Part shown: piece by piece, positions 45,088-54,122 of the stretch
How the letters are laid out: the number at the start of each line of letters is the position of its first letter
How positions within the stretch are numbered: the first letter of the stretch is position 1
Source of the DNA: Cellulophaga tyrosinoxydans
GTDB taxonomy: Bacteria; Bacteroidota; Bacteroidia; Flavobacteriales; Flavobacteriaceae
DNA: 64,000 bases
Direction: 5' to 3'
NCBI RefSeq assembly: GCF_900176415.1
Contig: NZ_FWXO01000005.1
Span: 1 to 64,000 of the forward strand
Program-made: the position numbers and the translations under genes
Notes under the pieces: model-generated
The model's input: only the letters and a program-made list of their open reading frames with translations
Told to the model about the DNA's origin: nothing
Databases searched by the model: none

Positions 45088-46458
45088 ATGTCAAAATTTG
45101 AATTAAAATTACCGCAAATGGGTGAGAGTGTTGCTGAAGCAACGCTAACTACTTGGTTAAAGGAAGTAGGCGACACAATTGAAATGGATGAAGCAGTTTT
45201 TGAAATTGCAACGGATAAAGTAGATTCAGAAGTTCCTAGTGAGGTAGAGGGAGTTTTATTAGAAAAACTTTTTAATGTAGACGACGTTATTTCTGTAGGA
45301 CAAACTGTTGCTATTATTGAAATAAAAGGAGGAGACGATACTGCAAATGCCACACCTAATGTTGTAGTAGAGGAGCATAAAGAAGAAGCGGAGAAAATAG
45401 AAGAGGAAATTACAGTAATTAGTAATTCGGTAAGTGCGCCAGTAGCGGATTATTCCAGTACTGAGCGTTTTTATTCGCCACTAGTTAAGAATATAGCAAA
45501 GCAGGAGGGCATTTCTGTGGAACAGTTAGATCAAATTCAAGGTACTGGAAAAGAAGGTAGAGTTACCAAGAATGATATTTTAGACTTTGTTCAAAATCGT
45601 AAATCTACTGGGCAACCAACAACTGTACCGCAGCAAAGTAGTGTGCAACCAGAAATGACGGCAATGGCTACTAAGGCTGTAGAACCACAAAAAATTGCTG
45701 AGCAGAAACAAGAACCTGTAAAAGAAGTTGCAAAAACAACTGTTTCAGGTGGGCATGAAGTGATTCCAATGAGTAGAATGGGTAAACTTATTGCACAATA
45801 CATGGTAGACAGTGTTTCAACCTCTGCCCATGTTCAAAGTTTTATAGAAGTTGATGTAACCAATATTGTTAATTGGAGAAATAAAGTTAAAGACGCTTTT
45901 GAAAAACGTGAAGGCGAAAAACTAACATTTACCCCCATCTTTATGGAGGCTGTAGCTATTGCGCTTAAGAAGTTTCCGATGATGAATATCTCTGTTGATG
46001 GCGATACGGTTATAAAAAAGAAAAATATAAATATAGGCATGGCCGCAGCGTTGCCGGATGGTAATTTAATTGTTCCTGTAATTAAAAATGCAGACCAGTT
46101 AAATCTAGTAGGTATGGCTAAGGCGGTGAATGATTTAGCTGCCAGAAGTAGAGATAATAAATTAAAGCCAGACGAGATTAAAGAGGGAACATATACCGTT
46201 ACAAATGTAGGTACCTTTGGAAGTGTTTTTGGTACGCCAATCATAAACCAACCCCAAGTAGGAATTTTAGCTCTTGGAGCTATACGAAAAATGCCTTCGG
46301 TTATTGAAACTCCAGAGGGAGATTTTATAGGTGTGCGCAGTAAAATGTTTTTATCTCACAGTTATGATCATCGTGTGGTTAATGGTGCTCTTGGCGGAAT
46401 GTTTGTGAAAGCTGTAGCGGATTATCTTGAGGCTTGGGATATGAATAGAGAAATATAA
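45088..46458 (+). CDS. 2-oxoacid dehydrogenase E2 (dihydrolipoamide acyltransferase)
   Basis: This 456-residue E2 subunit transfers acyl groups from E1 to CoA. The lipoyl domain (1-76) has the lipoylated K44 in ATDKVDSE. An acidic linker follows, then the peripheral subunit-binding domain (about 130-168, FYSPLVKNIAKQEGI and GRVTKNDIL). A Pro/Gln-rich linker leads to the catalytic domain (about 225-456). The active-site motif reads YDHRVVNGALGG, with Asn where HxxxDG enzymes usually have Asp. That variant is known among branched-chain-type E2 proteins. No E1 gene is adjacent, so the exact complex (branched-chain or 2-oxoglutarate type) is undecided. Confidence 0.9.
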   Translation: MSKFELKLPQMGESVAEATLTTWLKEVGDTIEMDEAVFEIATDKVDSEVPSEVEGVLLEKLFNVDDVISVGQTVAIIEIKGGDDTANATPNVVVEEHKEEAEKIEEEITVISNSVSAPVADYSSTERFYSPLVKNIAKQEGISVEQLDQIQGTGKEGRVTKNDILDFVQNRKSTGQPTTVPQQSSVQPEMTAMATKAVEPQKIAEQKQEPVKEVAKTTVSGGHEVIPMSRMGKLIAQYMVDSVSTSAHVQSFIEVDVTNIVNWRNKVKDAFEKREGEKLTFTPIFMEAVAIALKKFPMMNISVDGDTVIKKKNINIGMAAALPDGNLIVPVIKNADQLNLVGMAKAVNDLAARSRDNKLKPDEIKEGTYTVTNVGTFGSVFGTPIINQPQVGILALGAIRKMPSVIETPEGDFIGVRSKMFLSHSYDHRVVNGALGGMFVKAVADYLEAWDMNREI

Positions 46459-46480
46459 TTTTCTTAAGAATAATAATTTA

Positions 46481-46513
46481 AAAATGCTCCTTTAACCAAG
46501 GGGCATTTTTTTT
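46481..46513 (+). terminator. Intrinsic terminator of the E2 gene
   Basis: AAAATGCTCCTT / AAGGGGCATTTT pair with one G-T wobble around a 5-base loop, followed by Ts. It starts 22 bases after the stop. Confidence 0.85.
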
Positions 46514-46545
46514 ACATACGTATTAAAAATACTGCAATCCTTTTT

Positions 46546-46573
46546 TTGGTACCTGTTGAATGCACTATCTTTG
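46546..46573 (+). promoter_or_regulatory. Promoter of the exonuclease operon (TTG-N17-TATCTTTG)
   Basis: TTG at 46546-46548 and TATCTTTG at 46566-46573 match the flavobacterial consensus exactly with 17 bases between. The ATG of the exonuclease gene lies 16 bases after the box. This is one of the cleanest promoter matches in the window. Confidence 0.65.
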
Positions 46574-46589
46574 CTGAAATTATAGTAAA

Positions 46590-47366
46590 ATGCAGTTAAA
46601 ATTAACACGTCCTATTTGCTTTTTCGATTTAGAAACAACGGGCATAAATGTAGCTAAGGATAGGATTGTTGAGATTGCAATTCTAAAAGTATTTCCAAAC
46701 GGAAATAAAGAAAGTAAAACATGGCTTGTAAACCCTGAAATGGTGATTCCTGAAGAATCTATAGCAGTTCATGGGATTACTAATGAAAAAGTGGCCAACG
46801 AACCAACTTTTAAAGAACTTTCTAAAGAAATCTATAAAATGATAAAGGATAGTGATTTAGGTGGTTTTAATTCTGATCGCTTTGATATTCCTCTTTTAGC
46901 TGAAGAAATGTTGCGCGCAGATATAGATTTTGACATGAAAAATACTGTCTCAGTTGATGTGCAGACCATTTTTCATAAAATGGAAAAACGAACCCTAAGT
47001 GCTGCATATAAGTTTTATTGTGATAAAGATTTAACTGATGCGCATAGTGCAGAAGCAGATACAAATGCTACCTACGAAGTGTTGTTGTCACAGTTAGAAA
47101 GATATCCTGAATTGGAAAATAACATTAAAATGTTAGCTGAATTCTCATCACACAAAAGAACGGTAGATTTTGCTGGCTTTATTGTGCTAGATGAAGATGA
47201 CGATGAAGTTTTTTCATTTGGAAAACATAAAGGAAAAAAGGTTCATGAAGTTTTAGAAAATGAACCAGGCTATTTTAGTTGGATTTTGAATGCAGACTTT
47301 CCGTTATACACGAAGAAAATACTTACCCAAATTAAGTTAAGTAAGCTAAATAACAAATTGGGATAA
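46590..47366 (+). CDS. DnaQ-like 3'-5' exonuclease
   Basis: This 258-residue DEDD-type exonuclease has motif I FFDLETTGI (D13, E15), motif II GGFNSDRFDIPLL and motif III DAHSAEADTNATYEV. The His five residues before the last Asp marks the DEDDh subgroup of the DNA polymerase III epsilon family. A C-terminal about 60-residue segment, with FSFGKHKGKKVHEVLENEPGYFSWIL, is a DUF3820-like putative DNA-binding addition. It starts the operon that continues through cinA. Its stop overlaps the next ATG by one base. Confidence 0.93.
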   Translation: MQLKLTRPICFFDLETTGINVAKDRIVEIAILKVFPNGNKESKTWLVNPEMVIPEESIAVHGITNEKVANEPTFKELSKEIYKMIKDSDLGGFNSDRFDIPLLAEEMLRADIDFDMKNTVSVDVQTIFHKMEKRTLSAAYKFYCDKDLTDAHSAEADTNATYEVLLSQLERYPELENNIKMLAEFSSHKRTVDFAGFIVLDEDDDEVFSFGKHKGKKVHEVLENEPGYFSWILNADFPLYTKKILTQIKLSKLNNKLG

Positions 47367-48274
47367 TGCGTTTTTTTCTTCTATTTTTATTCATAACGTC
47401 AAATTTAGTAGCTCAAGAAGTTTATTTTGAAGGGGTTGTTTATGATAGCCAGACCAAAGAAACTATTCCTTTTGTTAATCTTAGTTTTCTAAATACTTTA
47501 AAAGGAACTTCCTCAGACGAGGAAGGACATTTTTTTATGGACTTACCTTCTAGTTTTTTAGAAAAACAGGTACATATTTCCTCTCTTGGGTATAAGGATA
47601 CCATTGTTTCTGCGAATAAAATTTTTAAAAGTAAACGATTCGATTTGGTTCCGGAATCTTTTGAATTAAATGAGGTTGTGGTATCAGAAAGTCTTGGGAA
47701 TTCTGATGTTTTAAACCCTATTAGCAGTTATAGTATTACAAGCGGATTTTCATCATCGTCTACTCCATGGGTTTTGGCCTTGTATTTTCCTAACATTGGT
47801 CAGCAAACAAAATATTTGGAAAAGATTACTATTTTCTTTCAAAAAAATCAAGAGTTTACGCGTGAAGCTTCTAAATTTAGAATAAGAATTTATAATCTAG
47901 ATAAGAACACAAAAAAACCTGGAAAAGATTTATTGTATAAAAGTATTGTATTAGAAACAGATTCATCTAAAGATTATGTATCACTAGATTTAGCCGCTTT
48001 ACAGATTAAAATGCCGCAAGAAGGGGTGTACATTGGTTTAGAATGGTTTTTTATTCCATATAATTGGTATAAGAATACCGAAAAGCATACTATTACTAAT
48101 AAATTAGTGTTAGAAGATAGGTTTGCTCCAACTTTTGGAGGTGTTTATACTAAGAACCAAAATTTTAGAGTTATGGTATATGGTATGGGAGAATGGACAG
48201 ATTTTGTGGTGAAATCAAAAAATCAATCAGAAAACTTTATACCTGCCATTAGCCTAAAAATAGCAAGAGAGTAA
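47366..48274 (+). CDS. Secreted protein with carboxypeptidase-regulatory-like N-terminal domain
   Basis: This 302-residue protein has a signal peptide (1-16, LVAQ). The N-terminal domain (about 20-105) is carboxypeptidase-regulatory-like, with FEGVVYDSQTKETIPFVNLS, a short form of the domain found before TonB receptors. It ends with LNEVVVSE, a common follow-on in Bacteroidota. The C-terminal about 190 residues are beta-rich and have no plug or barrel, so it is not a transporter. It is coupled to the exonuclease gene by a one-base TAATG overlap, though no functional link is known. The function is unknown. Confidence 0.85.
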   Translation: MRFFLLFLFITSNLVAQEVYFEGVVYDSQTKETIPFVNLSFLNTLKGTSSDEEGHFFMDLPSSFLEKQVHISSLGYKDTIVSANKIFKSKRFDLVPESFELNEVVVSESLGNSDVLNPISSYSITSGFSSSSTPWVLALYFPNIGQQTKYLEKITIFFQKNQEFTREASKFRIRIYNLDKNTKKPGKDLLYKSIVLETDSSKDYVSLDLAALQIKMPQEGVYIGLEWFFIPYNWYKNTEKHTITNKLVLEDRFAPTFGGVYTKNQNFRVMVYGMGEWTDFVVKSKNQSENFIPAISLKIARE

Positions 48275-48295
48275 TAATTAGAACTATAATTTTCT

Positions 48296-48907
48296 ATGAA
48301 AATAATTTGTATTGGGAGAAATTATACTGCCCATATTGAAGAGTTAAAAAATGAAAAACCGGTAGATCCAGTAGTTTTTATTAAACCAGATTCTTCTGTT
48401 TTGCCAAAAGAGCAAGATTTTTACATTCCTGAGTTTTCTAATGATATTCATTATGAAGTTGAGGTATTGGTAAAGATAAAAAAGGTAGGTAAGCATATTG
48501 AAACAAAATTTGCACCTAATTATTATGATGAAATTGGTTTAGGAATAGATTTTACAGCAAGAGATTTGCAACAATCGCTGAAAGAAAAAGGTTTGCCATG
48601 GGAGAAAGCAAAAGGTTTTGATGGGGCAGCTGTAATAGGGCAGTGGGTTTCAAAAGAAAAATTTAAAAATATTAATGATATTAATTTCTCACTTTTAAAG
48701 AATAATGAAATAGTTCAAGAGGGTAATACCAACTTGATGCTCTGGAAAATAGATGAGTTGATTGCCTACGTGAGTAAATTTTTCACATTAAAAAAAGGAG
48801 ACATTCTCTTTACTGGAACACCAGCAGGTGTTGGCAGTGTTAAAACTAATGATTACCTTTCAGGTAAGTTAGAAGGAGTTGAAATGTTTAACTTAAATAT
48901 CAGATAA
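48296..48907 (+). CDS. Fumarylacetoacetate hydrolase family protein
   Basis: This 203-residue enzyme matches the small FAH-fold hydrolases/decarboxylases (FahA/YcgM type). Metal ligands lie in YEVEVLVKIKKVG (Glu) and IGLGIDFTARDLQ (Asp), and GFDGAAVIGQWV and LFTGTPAGVGSV complete the family signatures. It acts on acylpyruvate-type substrates in catabolism of aromatic amino acids or related compounds, with the exact substrate unknown. It lies within the exonuclease-cinA operon, with no catabolic partner nearby. Confidence 0.9.
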   Translation: MKIICIGRNYTAHIEELKNEKPVDPVVFIKPDSSVLPKEQDFYIPEFSNDIHYEVEVLVKIKKVGKHIETKFAPNYYDEIGLGIDFTARDLQQSLKEKGLPWEKAKGFDGAAVIGQWVSKEKFKNINDINFSLLKNNEIVQEGNTNLMLWKIDELIAYVSKFFTLKKGDILFTGTPAGVGSVKTNDYLSGKLEGVEMFNLNIR

Positions 48908-48912
48908 AGAAA

Positions 48913-49251
48913 ATGATTTATAGTTTGGATAAAATAAATGAGCTGGCAGATGGGGATGAAGAATTTATTCATTCTGTAGTTTCTGTTTTTTTAGATGAAG
49001 TTCCTGAAGATTTAGCGCTACTAGAAGTCGCTGTAAATCAGAAAAATTATCCATCAATCTATCAATTGGCGCATAAAATAAAGCCAAATGTGGATTTGTT
49101 AGGCATGGAGCAAACGCGTGCTGCAGCTTTAGAAATTGAAAATTTAGGTAAAGCAGGTAACAAAGGAAATGAAATAGATCAAATTTTTCCTATTTTAAAA
49201 CGTGATATTCATCAGGTTATTGGTGAGCTTAAAAAAGACTTTCAACTTTAA
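48913..49251 (+). CDS. Histidine phosphotransfer (Hpt) domain protein
   Basis: This 112-residue protein is a single Hpt domain of about 100 residues, four to five helices. The phospho-accepting His54 lies in YQLAHKIKPNVDLLG, which carries the characteristic Lys after the His. Such proteins relay phosphate between hybrid sensor kinases and response regulators. No kinase or regulator gene is visible in the window, so it must serve partners elsewhere. It directly precedes cinA with no gap, and both probably belong to the same transcript. Confidence 0.88.
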   Translation: MIYSLDKINELADGDEEFIHSVVSVFLDEVPEDLALLEVAVNQKNYPSIYQLAHKIKPNVDLLGMEQTRAAALEIENLGKAGNKGNEIDQIFPILKRDIHQVIGELKKDFQL

Positions 49252-50502
49252 ATGTTTGCCGAGATAATTACTATTGGAGATGAGATTCTCATTGGGCAAA
49301 TTATTGATACAAATTCAGCTTTTATAGCTAAGGAATTAAATAAAATTGGTATATCTGTATATCAAATTACATCTGTACAAGATGATAAAAACCATATTCT
49401 CCATGCCTTACAAGAAGCAGAATCCAGAGTTGATATAGTTATTATAACGGGTGGATTAGGTCCGACAAAAGATGATTTAACAAAGCATACACTTTGTGAA
49501 TATTTTGAAGATCATTTAGTTCAGAATGATGCAGTTTTGGCACATGTAAAAGAGCTTTTTAAAAAGTATATTACTACGGCTCCTTTATTGCAAGTTAATG
49601 TAGATCAAGCACTAGTGCCTTCAAGAGCTACTGTTTTGCATAATGCAAATGGTACAGCTCCAGGAATGTGGATGGAAAAAAATCACACCGTTTTTGTTTC
49701 ACTTCCGGGTGTACCCTTTGAAATGAAATATTTAATTCAGAATGAGGTTGTTCCAAAAATTCTAAAAACGTTTGATCGTCCATTTATTTTACACAAAACA
49801 ATTGTTACTTATGGTGTTGGAGAAAGCGCTTTAGCAGCGCGTATTTCGGAATGGGAAGATAATCTGCCAGCAAATATAAAACTGGCTTACTTGCCTAGTT
49901 TAGGTAAAGTAAGATTGCGCTTATCGGCTAAAGGAACAGATCAAAAAGACATAGAAGATAAAATACAGAGTCAAATAAAAGCACTGTATGCGCTAATTGG
50001 CGATGTTATTTACGGTGAAGAAGATGATGAAACCATAGAAGAGGTAATTGGTAAGCTCCTGATAAAGAAAAAATTAACTTTAGCAACTGCTGAAAGTTTT
50101 ACCGGAGGCAAAATAGCGGAACAAATTACAGAAATACCAGGTGCATCGCAGTATTATAAAGGAAGTGTTGTAAGTTATGCTACAGAAACTAAAATTGAAG
50201 TATTAAAAGTACCAAAACAGCTTATAGCTGAACATTCCGTGGTGAGTGCACAAGTTGCGGAAGCAATGGCTATGAATGTGCAGAAGTTGTTAAAAACAGA
50301 TTTTGCAATTGCTACAACTGGTAATGCCGGACCTACAAAAGGCGACTCTAATGAGGAAATTGGAACTGTATTTATTGCGATTGCGACACCAAAAGGAGTG
50401 TTGTCGGAGCAATTTATGATGGGAAGCCAGCGAGAACGCGTTGTGCAAAAGTCTGTAAATAAGGCATTTGAGATGCTTCAAAAAGAAATTTTAAAATTCT
50501 AA
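49252..50502 (+). CDS. cinA: CinA family protein (nicotinamide mononucleotide deamidase / competence-damage inducible)
   Basis: This 416-residue protein has both CinA domains. The N-terminal MoCF-like domain (1-170) has [16 protein letters not shown] and [13 protein letters not shown], with GTAPGMW further on. The C-terminal PncC-like amidase domain (about 255-415) has [21 protein letters not shown] and [11 protein letters not shown]. The C-terminal part hydrolyses NMN to nicotinate mononucleotide, and the N-terminal domain hydrolyses ADP-ribose in related proteins. It ends the operon that begins with the exonuclease. It starts directly after the Hpt gene stop. Confidence 0.93.
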   Translation: MFAEIITIGDEILIGQIIDTNSAFIAKELNKIGISVYQITSVQDDKNHILHALQEAESRVDIVIITGGLGPTKDDLTKHTLCEYFEDHLVQNDAVLAHVKELFKKYITTAPLLQVNVDQALVPSRATVLHNANGTAPGMWMEKNHTVFVSLPGVPFEMKYLIQNEVVPKILKTFDRPFILHKTIVTYGVGESALAARISEWEDNLPANIKLAYLPSLGKVRLRLSAKGTDQKDIEDKIQSQIKALYALIGDVIYGEEDDETIEEVIGKLLIKKKLTLATAESFTGGKIAEQITEIPGASQYYKGSVVSYATETKIEVLKVPKQLIAEHSVVSAQVAEAMAMNVQKLLKTDFAIATTGNAGPTKGDSNEEIGTVFIAIATPKGVLSEQFMMGSQRERVVQKSVNKAFEMLQKEILKF

Positions 50503-50511
50503 AAAAGAATT

Positions 50512-50542
50512 TTGTCTGTCCGATAAAAAAGATATAAATTTG
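50512..50542 (+). promoter_or_regulatory. Promoter of the rpmB-rpmG operon (TTG-N20-TAAATTTG)
   Basis: TTG at 50512-50514 and TAAATTTG at 50535-50542 match the flavobacterial consensus exactly with 20 bases between. The rpmB ATG is 34 bases after the box. Confidence 0.65.
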
Positions 50543-50576
50543 CATCCTGTTTAAAAATAACACAAACCCTAGCGCT

Positions 50577-50813
50577 ATGTCAAAAGTTTGCGAAATTACT
50601 GGAAAGAAAGCTATGTTTGGAAACAACGTATCGTTTTCCGTTAATAAGACAAGAAGAAGATTCGATGTAAATCTTTCCAAAAAACGTTTCTATATTGAAG
50701 AAGAAAACCGTTGGGTTACTTTAAAAGTTTCTGCAAGAGCTTTAAAATCCATTAATAAAAAAGGGATCTCTGCAGTTTTAAAAGAAGCTAAAGCAAATGG
50801 ATTAACTAAGTAA
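50577..50813 (+). CDS. rpmB: 50S ribosomal protein L28
   Basis: This 78-residue basic protein has the L28 N-terminal KVCEITGKKAMFGNNVSF with the conserved Cys and the RRRFDVNLSKKRFY segment. It is part of the large ribosomal subunit. It starts the conserved Bacteroidota cluster rpmB-rpmG-DUF4295-ftsY behind its own strong promoter. Confidence 0.97.
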   Translation: MSKVCEITGKKAMFGNNVSFSVNKTRRRFDVNLSKKRFYIEEENRWVTLKVSARALKSINKKGISAVLKEAKANGLTK

Positions 50814-50838
50814 TCCATAAAAAAAATAATCTAGTAAA

Positions 50839-51021
50839 ATGGCTAAGAAAGGTAATAGAATCCAAGTGATTTTGGAATGTACAGAGCATAAAGAATCAGG
50901 TCAACCTGGTACTTCAAGATACATTACAACAAAAAACAAGAAAAATACTCCAGACAGAATAGAGATTAAAAAATTTAATCCTATCCTTAAGAGAATGACT
51001 GTTCATAAAGAAATTAAGTAA
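50839..51021 (+). CDS. rpmG: 50S ribosomal protein L33
   Basis: This 60-residue protein matches L33, with [18 protein letters not shown] and the later [20 protein letters not shown]. The single Cys (E-C-T) and lack of a Cys-pair motif mark the zinc-independent (C-) form. It is encoded between L28 and the DUF4295 protein. Confidence 0.97.
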   Translation: MAKKGNRIQVILECTEHKESGQPGTSRYITTKNKKNTPDRIEIKKFNPILKRMTVHKEIK

Positions 51022-51059
51022 TTTTCCGTTATAAACGGAAATGATAAAAAGTATAAATC

Positions 51060-51212
51060 ATGGCAAAGAAGACGGTAGCAAGTTTACAAACCAGCTCTAA
51101 AAGATTGACTAAAGCTATAAAAATGGTGAAGTCTCCAAAATCTGGTGCTTATACATTTACAGAATCTGTAATGACACCTGAAGAGGTTGATGCTTGGTTA
51201 AGTAAGCAATAA
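51060..51212 (+). CDS. DUF4295 family protein (50 residues)
   Basis: This 50-residue basic protein (MAKKTVASLQTSSKRLTKAI and so on, ending DAWLSKQ) is the DUF4295 family member always found after L33 in Bacteroidota. Its placement and charge suggest a ribosome-associated role, but the function is unproven. It starts 38 bases after the rpmG stop. A strong terminator follows 21 bases after its own stop. Confidence 0.92.
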   Translation: MAKKTVASLQTSSKRLTKAIKMVKSPKSGAYTFTESVMTPEEVDAWLSKQ

Positions 51213-51233
51213 GAAATTCCAATTTTATTGGTT

Positions 51234-51267
51234 AAAAAGCTACTTTCGTAAGAGAGTAGCTTTTTTT
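51234..51267 (+). terminator. Intrinsic terminator after DUF4295
   Basis: AAAAAGCTACTTTC / GAGAGTAGCTTTTT with loop GTAA (one G-T pair) is followed by further Ts. It separates the ribosomal protein genes from ftsY. Confidence 0.9.
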
Positions 51268-51334
51268 TGTTTTAATTTTTAAAAATTAGAACATCTTACA
51301 AAAGTTTTTAAACGTTATCCTGTACCTTATTTCT

Positions 51335-51342
51335 TATATTTG
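51335..51342 (+). promoter_or_regulatory. Candidate -7 promoter box for ftsY (TATATTTG)
   Basis: An exact TAnnTTTG match lies 22 bases before the ATG. No TTG at -33 spacing is present. Confidence 0.4.
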
Positions 51343-51364
51343 GTACAACGAATTTTAAATTAAT

Positions 51365-52324
51365 ATGAGTTTATTTAAAAAGATATTTTCCACACAAAAA
51401 AAGGAAACCTTAGATAAAGGTTTAGAGAAAACTAAAACTACTTTTTTTGGAAAATTAAGTAAAGCCGTTGCGGGTAAATCTAAGGTAGATGATGATGTTC
51501 TCGATAATCTAGAAGAAGTGCTTGTTGCTTCGGACGTAGGTGTGGACACCACGTTAAAAATAATTAAAGGGATTGAAGCACGAGTTGCTAAAGATAAATA
51601 TGTGGGTACCGATGAACTTAATACAATCTTAAGAGAGGAAATTGCACGATTATTATCAGAAACTAATTCTGGGGAAGAAACAGATTTTGTAATTCCTAAA
51701 AATAAAAAGCCTTATGTAATTATGGTAGTAGGTGTTAATGGTGTTGGAAAAACTACCACTATTGGCAAATTGGCTTATCAGTTCAAGAAAAAAGGATACA
51801 AAGTAGTGTTAGGTGCTGGCGATACTTTTAGAGCTGCAGCCATAGATCAGTTACAAATTTGGGCAGATAGAGTTGGCATCCCCATAATAAAGCAACAAAT
51901 GGGTAGTGATCCTGCTTCGGTAGCATTTGATACACTAAGTTCGGCGGTTAAGCAAGCTGCAGATGTGGTTATTATTGATACTGCAGGGAGACTTCATAAT
52001 AAGATTAATCTAATGAATGAACTTTCAAAAGTCAGTCGAGTTATGCAAAAAGTTGTTCCTGAAACACCACATGATGTATTATTAGTGCTTGATGGTTCTA
52101 CGGGTCAAAATGCTTTTGAGCAAGCAAAGCAATTTACAAAAGCTACAAACGTAACCTCACTTGCGGTTACAAAATTAGATGGGACTGCAAAAGGCGGTGT
52201 TGTTATAGGAATTTCAGATCAGTTTCAAATACCAGTAAAATATATAGGAGTTGGTGAAGGTATTGAAGATCTTCAAGTATTTAATAAATATGAATTTGTG
52301 GATTCATTTTTTAGTAATAAATAA
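51365..52324 (+). CDS. ftsY: Signal recognition particle receptor FtsY
   Basis: This 319-residue SRP-GTPase targets membrane proteins to the translocon. The N-terminal helical domain (1-100) is followed by the GTPase G domain. G1 is GVNGVGKTTTIGKLA, the insertion motif is GDTFRAAAIDQL, G3 is DTAGRLHN and G4 is TKLDGTAKGG. The acidic A domain found in E. coli FtsY is absent, as in other Bacteroidota. A terminator follows 23 bases downstream. Confidence 0.96.
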   Translation: MSLFKKIFSTQKKETLDKGLEKTKTTFFGKLSKAVAGKSKVDDDVLDNLEEVLVASDVGVDTTLKIIKGIEARVAKDKYVGTDELNTILREEIARLLSETNSGEETDFVIPKNKKPYVIMVVGVNGVGKTTTIGKLAYQFKKKGYKVVLGAGDTFRAAAIDQLQIWADRVGIPIIKQQMGSDPASVAFDTLSSAVKQAADVVIIDTAGRLHNKINLMNELSKVSRVMQKVVPETPHDVLLVLDGSTGQNAFEQAKQFTKATNVTSLAVTKLDGTAKGGVVIGISDQFQIPVKYIGVGEGIEDLQVFNKYEFVDSFFSNK

Positions 52325-52341
52325 GCGGACTTTAATAAAAC

Positions 52342-52384
52342 AAAAAGCCTCCAAGAATTTAATTTATTGTTCTTGGAGGTTTTC
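52342..52384 (+). terminator. Intrinsic terminator of ftsY
   Basis: A 10-base stem, CCTCCAAGAA (52348-52357) / TTCTTGGAGG (52370-52379), with a 12-base loop is followed by TTTTC. The flanking A run also pairs with the Ts. Confidence 0.85.
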
Positions 52385-52399
52385 TATTTCTAATAAGCG

Positions 52400-52430
52400 T
52401 TGAATAACTAATACTTTTTAGGTATTTTTA
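52400..52430 (+). promoter_or_regulatory. Candidate amidase promoter (TTG-N20-TATTTTTA)
   Basis: TTG at 52400-52402 and TATTTTTA at 52423-52430 match the consensus except for the last base of the -7 box, with 20 bases between. The ATG lies 18 bases after the box. Confidence 0.5.
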
Positions 52431-52448
52431 GAGCAAAAGATTAAACAT

Positions 52449-54122
52449 ATGATATCAAGACTACTAACTCTAGTTGCACTTACACTTATTTTCTCTTGTA
52501 AAACCGAAAAGGAATCTACTGTCAAGGAAGTGATTTGGCAGCCTTACAATGACTCCATTGATGTAGCTGGCAATAGTGATCATGAAATAAAAAGAATGCG
52601 TTATAAGCTTATTCAGTCTAAAGTGTTGAATAAAAACGAAATCTTTCTACCACTTTATAACGAAGTATCTAAGGTTACTGAAGCAGATTATCAAAAATGG
52701 AAGCCTTTCATTCTAGAGCAAGATATTTTATCCATACAATTTCACATAGCAGATGGCGATTTAACTTATGAAGAATTAACATTGTTTTATTTGTATCGTA
52801 TCTATAAATACGAACTAAATAATGAAACTACGCTAAATACTATTCTAGCATTAAATAGCAACGTCTTAGAAGAAGCAAGGGCTGCGGATAAAGAGTTTAA
52901 AAAGTCTCCATCCAAAGAGCGTAATCCTATTTTTGGAATGCCAATTTTATTAAAAGATAATATAGATACGGATGGCATGAGCACAACGGCAGGTGCTATA
53001 GCATTAATGAATAATAGTACTAATGATGCTTTTATTGTAGAACGGTTAAAAGAAAATGGTGCGCTGATTTTAGGAAAGGTTAATTTAAGTGAGTGGGCCT
53101 ATTTTTTATGTTCAGATTGTCCGGTGGGTTATAGTGCTGTTGGTGGTCAAACATTAAATCCTTACGGACGTATGATTTTTGAAACAGGAGGTTCAAGTGC
53201 TGGAAGCGGAACCTCGGTAGCCGCAAATTACGCCGTTGCAGCTGTTGGAACAGAAACTTCGGGTTCTATATTATCACCTTCAAGTCAAAATTCGGTAGTT
53301 GGATTAAAACCCACTATTGGATTATTGAGCAGAAGTGGAATTGTACCAATATCAAGTACACTTGATACTCCGGGACCTATGACAAAAAATGTGGTAGACA
53401 ATGCAATTCTATTAACAGCAATGACTGGTCATGATGTAACAGATAGTAAATCTGTCTCAACAAGTAAAAATTATCTTCAAGATACTTTTAAAGGTAATAC
53501 CTTACAAGGAAAACGTTTTGGGGTATTTAAAAATCTAATGGAATCTGATTCTATTTATGCAGAGACCATTACTAAAATTAAATCGCTTGGAGGAATTATT
53601 ATAGAATTTACTCCCGACCAAGTTGGGCTACCTGGATTTTTGTCAATACTTAATATTGATATGAAAAATGATTTGCCAGCATATATAAAGGCAAATGTTA
53701 AAAATAAAGAAGTTGTTAAAATTGGATCAATAGCAGATGTTATTGAGTTTAATAATCAAGATTCATTAATTCGAATACCTTACGGACAAGCATTATTTAA
53801 AGGAATTATTGCTGATACAACTTCGCTAGAAGAATTAGAAGTTATAGTTAGTGATTTAGAAAATATAGGTCGTTCTTATTTTGATAAAGCAATGGATGCG
53901 AATCATTTAGATGCAATTTTAAGCATCAATAATTATCATGCAGGGTATGCTGCAGTAGCTAAATATCCAGCTTTGACAGTGCCAATGGGTTATAAAAAAT
54001 CTGGAGAACCTTTAAGTCTTACCTTTATTGCTAAACAATTTCAAGAAGCAGCCCTACTTCAACTTGGATTGGCCTTTGAAAAAGCAACTAAGGTTAGAAA
54101 AATGCCTCAAAGTTATCATTAA
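52449..54122 (+). CDS. Amidase signature family lipoprotein
   Basis: This 557-residue protein has a lipoprotein signal (1-17, LIFSCK). The amidase signature domain spans about 100-545. The Ser-Ser-Lys triad is visible as K169 (LLKDNID), S250 (GGSSAGSG) and S273 (GTETSGSILSP). The residue after SGSI, normally Arg, is Leu here, a variant I know in periplasmic amidases of this subgroup. Such enzymes hydrolyse amides, sometimes peptide amides, in the envelope. It is convergent with the next gene and shares four bases with it. Confidence 0.9.
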   Translation: MISRLLTLVALTLIFSCKTEKESTVKEVIWQPYNDSIDVAGNSDHEIKRMRYKLIQSKVLNKNEIFLPLYNEVSKVTEADYQKWKPFILEQDILSIQFHIADGDLTYEELTLFYLYRIYKYELNNETTLNTILALNSNVLEEARAADKEFKKSPSKERNPIFGMPILLKDNIDTDGMSTTAGAIALMNNSTNDAFIVERLKENGALILGKVNLSEWAYFLCSDCPVGYSAVGGQTLNPYGRMIFETGGSSAGSGTSVAANYAVAAVGTETSGSILSPSSQNSVVGLKPTIGLLSRSGIVPISSTLDTPGPMTKNVVDNAILLTAMTGHDVTDSKSVSTSKNYLQDTFKGNTLQGKRFGVFKNLMESDSIYAETITKIKSLGGIIIEFTPDQVGLPGFLSILNIDMKNDLPAYIKANVKNKEVVKIGSIADVIEFNNQDSLIRIPYGQALFKGIIADTTSLEELEVIVSDLENIGRSYFDKAMDANHLDAILSINNYHAGYAAVAKYPALTVPMGYKKSGEPLSLTFIAKQFQEAALLQLGLAFEKATKVRKMPQSYH

